Origin: Cryptomeria japonica
Taxonomy: Eukaryota; Streptophyta; Pinopsida; Cupressales; Cupressaceae
Assembly: GCF_030272615.1 (NCBI RefSeq)
Contig: NC_081406.1
Span: 470,138,400-470,202,399 of the forward strand
Reading direction: 5' to 3'
Length of the DNA stretch: 64,000 bases
Shown here: positions 57,853 to 64,000 of the stretch, one piece after another
Numbering within the stretch: the first letter of the stretch is position 1
How the letters are laid out: each line of letters begins with the position of its first letter
Notes under the pieces: model-generated
What the model saw: only the letters and a program-made list of their open reading frames with translations
What the model was told of the DNA's origin: nothing
Database searches by the model: none
Translations under genes and position numbers: made by a program

Positions 57853-59587
57853 TGAACACAATGTACCACTGAGAGGGGGGTGAATCAGTGGTTCCCAATA
57901 TTTTAAACCTTTTAAACATAACTCTTGGTATTGGTTAGCAAATCAAATACAAGGAGCATATACCAGTGAGATAAGGAAAGTGATCAAATGCAAGAACACA
58001 AAAACACACAACACATAACACCGGATATACAATAAAAACCCAATGTGGGAAAAACCTTGGTGAGAAATGTTGCTGGAGTCTACTGCTCCAATCCAACCTC
58101 ACAATAAAAATGGTTACAATGTTTAGGTCACCAACCCCTGATTTCAAGGCACCAACCCAAGGAGAACCAACCCCTACACTGAGATCCAACTCAATGATTA
58201 CAATAACATATATCAAAACAATAATAATAACCTTGTTACATATTAGTTTTGTAATTCTTGCAATCAAAATAATTCACCAGTTTAACTTTTCTCTACCGGT
58301 TCTCCTCTGCTCAATTCTTTGTCGGTTCACTATCCTTAGTTTATACCCTTTCCGCCCTGATTTGGTCTTGCATAACCTCCACTGGTACACTCTCTTTTCT
58401 TCTTCATCTTCAACAACTTTCTTCCTAAATCTCCCTGGTTAGTTCACACAATTTTTATCCTTTTTGGTAGATTGTCGTTTGCTCTAACCTTATCAGTAAT
58501 ACCTCCAATAAACCCTCTTACCGGTTCAACTTTTTTGTCAGTCAGCTCCAACACTTAGATTCTTTTGATCTTATCTCTAATCACTCTTTTATCTATCATT
58601 TACTCTATCTTTTCTAATATTTAGCATTAGAATCTTTCATCTTTGGTCTAGATATTTATACTTGGCTTTCCCACCAAGACCAGAGTTCAAACGGTGGCAC
58701 ACTAGGGCTTTTCTCCACAAACTCAATCTATATCAAATCTTATCGAATCTCATCTGCTCAATTGATGATCTATAGTAGATCAAACATCACTACCATTTCT
58801 GATGACATATGTACATGCTTTCTATATTTAGCAACCTGCAACTTGTTTTTTGACCTTGCTCTGTCAACAACCATTAATGCCTCAATTGTTTTCTTTGACG
58901 AATGAGCATGGAGATTGGATTGTCCTACTTGATTTACATCACCAAAAATATTTTACAGCTTTATTCACCTTGAGCCATACTTCTTCTATCATTGACCCAT
59001 GATTTACGATTTCCTTATTTAAAGTAGACCCGCTCATTACCTACCACGTTGATGGACACTTCACCGACCTCTGGATGCTTCCCACCTAGTATCCACATGT
59101 CATCCTTGTCTACATCCACCTCTGTTCAATCCATTGAGTCAATTTATATTCATTCACTGACCAAGACATATTACCAGTGCTTGCTCACCGGTTCACTAAC
59201 CCTGCCTGTACATGTCACCTTACCGGTTATCCTGCATGCCTTCTTTCCTCTGTTATGTCGGTGTGTCAACTTGACTTGTCATCAAACACACTAATTCATC
59301 CACTAAGTCTAGTTACCGATGATATTACACCTTCCTTCATATCAGTATTATCCTTGAGTAAAACCTATCTATTAATGCACATCCTGATAATCATGCCTGT
59401 CAGTGGATTACACTCTTCTATGTTGTCTTTTTCTTTCTTACCGGTGATCATGTTTACTTACCAGTGAAAATCCATGTTGGTAACATCTCCTTCTTGCAAC
59501 TTGCATACACCTTGTATACTGGTAACCATGCATACCGGTGACATGATCTACTTACCGTTTGACATCAATGACAATACAATGCCAACA
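57853..59587 (-). repeat. 5' LTR of element D
   Basis: 1,735 bp, TGAACACAATG to GCCAACA in plus orientation. Terminal hairpin CCACTGA/TCAGTGG at 57866-57891, and an internal hairpin with CCCA/TGGG near 58035-58060. Rich in ACCGGT hexamers, mainly from 58290 to 59540. No second LTR copy is in the window. Confidence 0.85.
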
Positions 59588-60026
59588 CATAGATGTTTTG
59601 TAATTCCTTGAATGATGGTGGTTTCATATAAAAGAGGTGATTGACATGATAAGCATCACCTGGCTTTATAGATGCATAATCATCTTTCCTAGCCAAGGTG
59701 AATGAGATATTAGGAAATCTTATATGGACAAGGTCTACTTTGTACTCACCAACATGAGAGTTGGTAAAATCCAAAGAACCCCAATCATCACCCAAACATG
59801 CATTCACTTTTGATAGAGAAGGTGATTTAGTTGGGGAAAGTTTTATAGGTGCAAACTCTAATGTTTTCACCCTAGGAGTACCTACCTTTGGGAATTTTTC
59901 TTTCAAAGATTCCTTCTTCTTAGGTGATTTCTCATTTTTAACTATTTCCTTGGTGACTTCTTCCTTCTCGCACTCTTCCTTTTTAGGGGCTGAGACGGAA
60001 GCATAAGTTACAATTGAAGAAGACAA
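59588..60026 (-). pseudogene. Linker after protease in gypsy C
   Basis: A charged stretch (SAPKKEECEKEEVTKEIVKN) followed by VNACLGDDWGSLDF and PPSFKELQNIY, ending where the D LTR is inserted. It is the segment between protease and RT. I recognise no enzyme motif. Confidence 0.6.
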
Positions 60027-60092
60027 AGAGGGTACATAATTTTGAAATGATAGTGTAACAAAAGCCTGGCCGACTGCGGCTATTTGACATAG

Positions 60093-60566
60093 CTACATAG
60101 TCTTAGGATCAACCTTAACCATGACAACCTGATTATTAGCCACAAACTTCATGGATCCATGAAGTGTAGATGAAACATCTCCCAAAGAATGTAGCCATGG
60201 TTTTCCTAAAAGAAGATTGTATGATAAAGGGCCTAGCATAATGTGCACAAGGGTTGGAATATTGACTGGTCCAACCTTCAAGGATAGTATGAAAGTCCCC
60301 ACAATGGTCTTACCACTGTTATCGAAACCTTGAATGAATAAGGAGGAGTCTACCAAAGAATTTGGGTCCACCTTGATCTTTGGTAGCAAGTCTAAACCAC
60401 AAACGTTCAACATTGAACTTGTATCAAAAAGTGTTTGTCTTATACCAACACCATTCACATGAACAATAATCATCAACGGATCTACTAAGCTTCTCACTTT
60501 AAGAGGTGGGAGCTCATGTGAATAGAAGGTAATATTTGGTGAATCCACATGAATATGATCCATCAA
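60093..60566 (-). pseudogene. Aspartic protease of gypsy C (active site altered)
   Basis: MIIVHVNGVGIRQTLFDTSS gives Asp-Thr-Ser where Asp-Thr-Gly is expected (position about 48), so it is probably inactive, by a single transition (GGN to AGN). The end LLLGKPWLHSLGDVSSTLHG is the conserved C-terminal part of plant gypsy proteases. It follows the short gag-tail ORF and precedes the charged linker. Confidence 0.78.
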
Positions 60567-60599
60567 TGCACATCAACCGGTCTCATAGAGGAAGGTAGC

Positions 60600-61180
60600 A
60601 AAATCTTTTGTAAAGATTCATGTAGCATACCATAATACATTGGGGTGGTTTGAAGCAAATACCAAAGTGATATCTTAGCTAGAGTAACCTTGAGTTGCTC
60701 GATAAGATCATAATTGCTTGGTTGCTTATCCACCGACAAAGGTGCCTTAGGAAGGATAGGTTGGGAAGGAGGTAAAGAAGTTTGAGGTGGTTCAAGAACT
60801 TGTTTGTTCTTCTAAGTGTTATGCGTGTGAGTAATAGTATCATAAGATGGTTGCTTGGATTGCATAAATCTAGTATATAAATAAAAAAACTCCTCCTTTG
60901 AAAAGTTTTCCATAAATGGCCTTGACTTTCTTAGGAGAAGGACTTGTTGCACATGGATGTAAGGTTTCTTAGGCCTTTGTGGGGCTATAGAGACAACAAT
61001 AACATTCATAGACTCTTCATTATTGAATGATTTGGATGTCATGGAGGATGGCTCACCCTTTACACTTCTTTTAGGAGAATGTGCTTCAAGGAAGTCATCC
61101 AAGACTTTGTCCAGCATATCAAGATCATCCTTCGAGAATGCCTTATCAAAGGCATCAAACTCTAAGAAAAGATTCGACAT
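60600..61180 (-). pseudogene. Short Gag-tail ORF of gypsy C (capsid domain missing)
   Basis: Starts with MSNLFLEFDAFDKAF nine bases after the primer site and runs to 60812. Decayed frame beyond that shows NYDLIEQLKVTLAKISLW and LLQTTPMYYGMLHESLQKIL, a motif found just before protease in plant gypsy polyproteins. No capsid-like domain or zinc knuckle is visible, so most of Gag is missing. Confidence 0.6.
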
Positions 61181-61188
61181 TAGGCAAT

Positions 61189-61204
61189 CCTGTTGGGTTC
61201 ACCA
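61189..61204 (-). other. Primer-binding site of gypsy C
   Basis: TGGTGAACCCAACAGG on the minus strand, separated by four bases from the end of the 5' LTR. It starts with TGG as required for tRNA priming. The tRNA is not assigned. Confidence 0.65.
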
Positions 61205-61208
61205 AAAA

Positions 61209-61665
61209 TGTAGGGGAGGCAATTTTCCCCCTCCAACATGATAAATATTAGAAGGCAAATCAATCCACTGCTACCTCTTCGAACTGCAACTAAGATGAAC
61301 TAGGGGATAACAAATAACTAAAGAAACAAATGATAGAATTACAATACATAAATTGATGAAATACAGAAACTAGATTTTATGGAATGATAAAGCATCAAAA
61401 GTAGATTATACCTACCAACCAAGAAGCTCTTGGGTTTTGGACACTAGTGGAAGGCGCTTATGGTAGCGCAACACACTATCATATGTACAACCCGTGGATA
61501 GAGAAGTCTCAAAATCTAATTTTGTATGCAGTTTCCTACACACAGAATTTGTACGTCACTTGCACACACTAAGACAGGGAAAAATGTTGGGGTTGTATAG
61601 GGGTTTGCCTTAGTTAGACCCCTGCTTAGGTGTTGTCTGCCTTGCCAATTAGAAAAATAACTAGA
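61209..61665 (-). repeat. Truncated 5' LTR of gypsy C
   Basis: Direct homologue of 40884-41345 (same TGTAGGG start, about 15 percent divergent). Homology stops around 61665, and about 700 bp present in the other copy are missing, so the outer end and target duplication of C are lost. Confidence 0.75.
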
Positions 61666-61692
61666 CTTGAATCCTTAACTCAGGGATTGGAC

Positions 61693-62913
61693 TGTTGGCA
61701 TTTGATTTAACCAGTAAAGACTGTTTGTGATTTGCAACCGGTGAATGCTTAATTAGTGAATGTGATGAAGAGATTAAGATTCATGTTTGATGACTAAGTC
61801 TTATGTTTTCATTGATGGCAACAATATTTTTGTGGTCATCTAAGTCTTAGAAGCCAACCAGTAAGGTATAACCGATACAGATAACAGTTTACCAATGAAC
61901 TGGTAATTAGGATCTCAACCGGTAAATTGAGACAAAGTTGCATTCCGACAACCGGTATAGGCGATTCATGAAAAGTTCGATGATGTAGTTTTATAGAATT
62001 GATGGAGACAATAATTTTGAGCTATGTTCATAACCGCATTGGTAGATTCAACTGGACAAGCGATATTTGATGTACAGAGCAGACATTGTGATGAACACTT
62101 AACCAGTAGTGATATAGTCACTTAAATCGGTAAAACAACACAGGTTTTAATTTGTTATGTCAGTGGCCAACATAAGTAAAGTGTATATTGCATGAATGTC
62201 TAGATTCATTGAACCTAGGAAATTGTTCCAAGGTTGTAGCCAACTAAAATTGATTTTTTATAAAAAGTCTGATGAGGTATGAATGCGTATGTGTGTGAGA
62301 TCAAAGGAGAATTAGGCGAAGTTGATTGTGCGGTGTTTTGTGAAGCTCTCTATTGATGTGTTATTGATGTTTTGAGGATCTGAAGAGGATCTTATCAGAC
62401 ACAAAGGTATTATATGAAGATCATTTGAATTGGTGTTTCCCTAGAAATTTGCAGTAGGAAAATCTCCTCACCGGATAGGTCCTAACAAGCCTTAACCTGT
62501 AAATCCCCTAACAAGGTAGCTTTATATCAGAGTGTTAAATCCTCTTGTGAGGTTGATCCTAATAGGTCATAGCTCCTAATAGGGCTTATCATTTAAATCC
62601 CTTAATCGAGTGACTCCTAACCGGGTCTGCTCCTAACAGGGCATATTTGTAAGACCTTAACCGGTCAGGGTTTCTATTCTGCAGATAGTGAATCTTGTGG
62701 GTATTAACTCCCACCGTGGTTTTTCCCTTTTGGGTTTACACGTATAATCTCTTGTGTTATGTGGAATTAATTTTATTGGGCATTATCTTATGTGGTGATA
62801 CTCCTCTTATGCTTGATAAGTTTTAAAGTGTTTATGTTGGTGATCAAACTCATATTGTTTTTGCTTGCACTGATTCACCCCCCCCCCCCTTTTAGTGCCT
62901 TATAAGTTTATCA
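61693..62913 (+). repeat. Solo LTR of a SIRE-like copia element
   Basis: TGTTGGCATTTG to GTTTATCA, 1,221 bp, flanked by perfect TGGAC duplications (61688-61692 and 62914-62918). It contains CGTGG-U5-CCC-TTTT-GGG-TTTA-CACG (62715-62742) and the terminal hairpin GCACTGA / C-run / TTAGTGC (62867-62898). There is no internal sequence, so it formed by LTR-LTR recombination. Its orientation is opposite to A, B and D. Confidence 0.88.
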
Positions 62914-62918
62914 TGGAC

Positions 62919-64000
62919 ACCCATTCTAAATATCTATCATTTCTATGACTGAGGTTCATCTACTTGTCAACCTAGGGACATATTATTTGAAATGGGCCAG
63001 CATTATTTTTGCACTAAGTTCTAGTAAGAATCATTCTATCATATTGCAACAAATGAAGTTCCTGAAATAAACATGCAAAAATGCAACAACTAAATGGCTA
63101 CAGGAAATATTAACACTAAAAGATTATTTTAAATGAACAAATATTATCCAGGTTCAAAGGTAACAAACATGAACTACATTGTTTGCTTTGGTTGCAAGAA
63201 CAATCACAAGATCTAGTTACAATGGCTACACGAACAATCAATTGCCAGAACAACTACTATAGTAAAAGAAAAATTAATTTAATAGTTACATAGGATTAGT
63301 CACCAAGTGGGCCCACTTGGATGAGCATATACAGATTTCAAATGATTCTATATGCTCTGGAAACATAACTTTATTCATCATCTCCAAAATATATTACATT
63401 ACATAAAACAGGGAAAATACTTCTTGACTAAAATTTTGTCTAACCTCTGTGAAGAGGTACAAAACTTTATTTATAAGAAAGTTATAAAAAACTCTTAACT
63501 ACCTATACCATGCCCATGATATTAGGTGAAAACATTTATTACAATAAGGAATAATTCAACCATAGAAATCATGGGACTTTCATCATTACACGACCAGGAA
63601 TATAGCATGATGGTTTCTACTAGATTGCCGCCTGCTGAAGACAATCATAAATAGATCTGGTATTGCCTTGCTATTCTTCAACAAATCCATTAAAACACCA
63701 TCTCCCTTATTGTCTTTAATTCTCTCAACCACCTTGAAATATCTCTAACTGTTTGCATGGCACGATCCTCCAACTAGCTTAGTTTGACCGCTTCTGCAGC
63801 TACTTATTTATTCTTGCATCAAAGGTTAGTACATGCAAGCACATATGTATCCAATTGCTATCAACCATAACATTTATACATCCATATATGAAATTATCAT
63901 ATTAATTCACATAGCTACATGAATACTTAGCCAAAATAATACAAGGTTCAATAGGTTCGGTTAACATTCAATGTGCACACAGTCAAAATACTAACATATC
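62919..64000. other. Unassigned sequence; one short exon-like piece
   Basis: No element or gene that I recognise. On the minus strand 63744-63586 is open after a TAG (with an AG that could be a splice acceptor) and reads a non-repetitive, exon-like peptide (FKVVERIKDNKGDGVLMDLL) ending in a stop. An 18-base palindrome CCAAGTGGGCCCACTTGG lies at 63303-63320 and contains GTGGGCCCAC, a TCP-type site. Confidence 0.3.

Larger units (their letters stand above)
55513..59587 (-). mobile_element. Element D: 3'-truncated SIRE-like copia element in gypsy C
   Basis: 5' LTR 59587-57853, primer site 57847-57836, Gag frame (57776-55947), zinc-knuckle cluster, and a fragment of the pre-integrase region (55735-55517). 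The protease is missing between knuckles and pre-integrase, and everything after the pre-integrase region is gone. The pentamer CATAG follows the LTR (59588-59592) and recurs at the broken end (55513-55517), where gypsy C sequence resumes. D represents the autonomous-type relative of elements A and B. Confidence 0.8.
40884..61665 (-). mobile_element. Gypsy C: old Tat-like Ty3/gypsy element with dual RNase H, hosting elements B and D
   Basis: Minus-strand order: truncated 5' LTR (about 61665-61209), primer site (61204-61189), short gag-tail ORF (61180), protease (60566-60093), linker (to 59588), [copia D], RT (55431-54832), gypsy RNase H (54711-54394), archaeal-like RNase H (54210-53626), integrase (53530-53077, [copia B], 46241-45528), long 3' internal region with an antisense gene remnant, polypurine tract (42066-42048), 3' LTR (42047-40884). 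Homologous LTR segments differ at roughly 15 percent by eye, so this is the oldest clear insertion here. Dual RNase H places it in or near the Tat lineage. Confidence 0.85.

Overview
The window is intergenic DNA from a large plant nuclear genome. It is built almost entirely of nested LTR retrotransposons, and I see no convincing intact host gene, rRNA, tRNA or CRISPR array. The element mix (dual-RNase H Tat-like Ty3/gypsy, SIRE-type and Tork-type Ty1/copia, a 12 kb non-coding LTR element with 4.2 kb LTRs) and the deep nesting suggest a seed plant with a repeat-rich genome. A conifer is my best guess, but that is inference and no single-copy marker settles it.

Left part (1-27.2 kb). A minus-strand Ty3/gypsy element ('gypsy-1', 5' half only) occupies about 1-4563. 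Its Gag-protease-archaeal-type RNase H-RT frame is broken only by nonsense codons. It abuts a plus-strand, RT-less gypsy remnant ('E': Gag tail, degenerate protease, Pro/Lys linker, 4571-6345, resuming at 26980-27216). Inside E sits element 'A', a minus-strand SIRE-like non-autonomous copia element (GAAAT target duplication) with a coiled-coil/zinc-knuckle ORF1 and a large ORF2 of about 1,080 codons that is neither RT nor integrase. A is split by 'G' (12439-24513), a plus-strand gypsy-like LARD. Next to A is a duplicated slice of E carrying a solo copy of A's LTR.

Middle (27.2-40.9 kb). Non-coding sequence, probably starting with E's 3' LTR, is interrupted by a nearly intact, very young Tork/TNT1-like copia element (32086-38081; perfect CTTTT duplication; 886-bp LTRs differing at three positions; one in-frame TGA). 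A further LTR ('F') with an adjacent primer-binding site follows.

Right part (40.9-64 kb). An old, Tat-like minus-strand gypsy element ('C', 40884 to about 61665) carries protease, RT, its own RNase H, a second archaeal-type RNase H and integrase. On the opposite strand, between integrase and 3' LTR, it carries a decayed gene with a plant-mobile-domain (PMD) signature and a plausible intron. C is interrupted by 'D', a truncated SIRE-like copia element with a full gag, and by 'B' (46242-53076, perfect ATTAT duplication). B is a second, diverged member of A's family with the same two-ORF layout. A plus-strand SIRE-like solo LTR (61693-62913, TGGAC duplication) and about 1 kb of unassigned sequence close the window.

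Two signals stand out. First, A and B share a large ORF2 that I do not recognise, in elements without pol. Second, the SIRE-like LTRs share a terminal C-loop hairpin whose stem bases covary between families, and most of them, together with the Tork LTR, share a second hairpin with U-rich internal loops downstream of the promoter.
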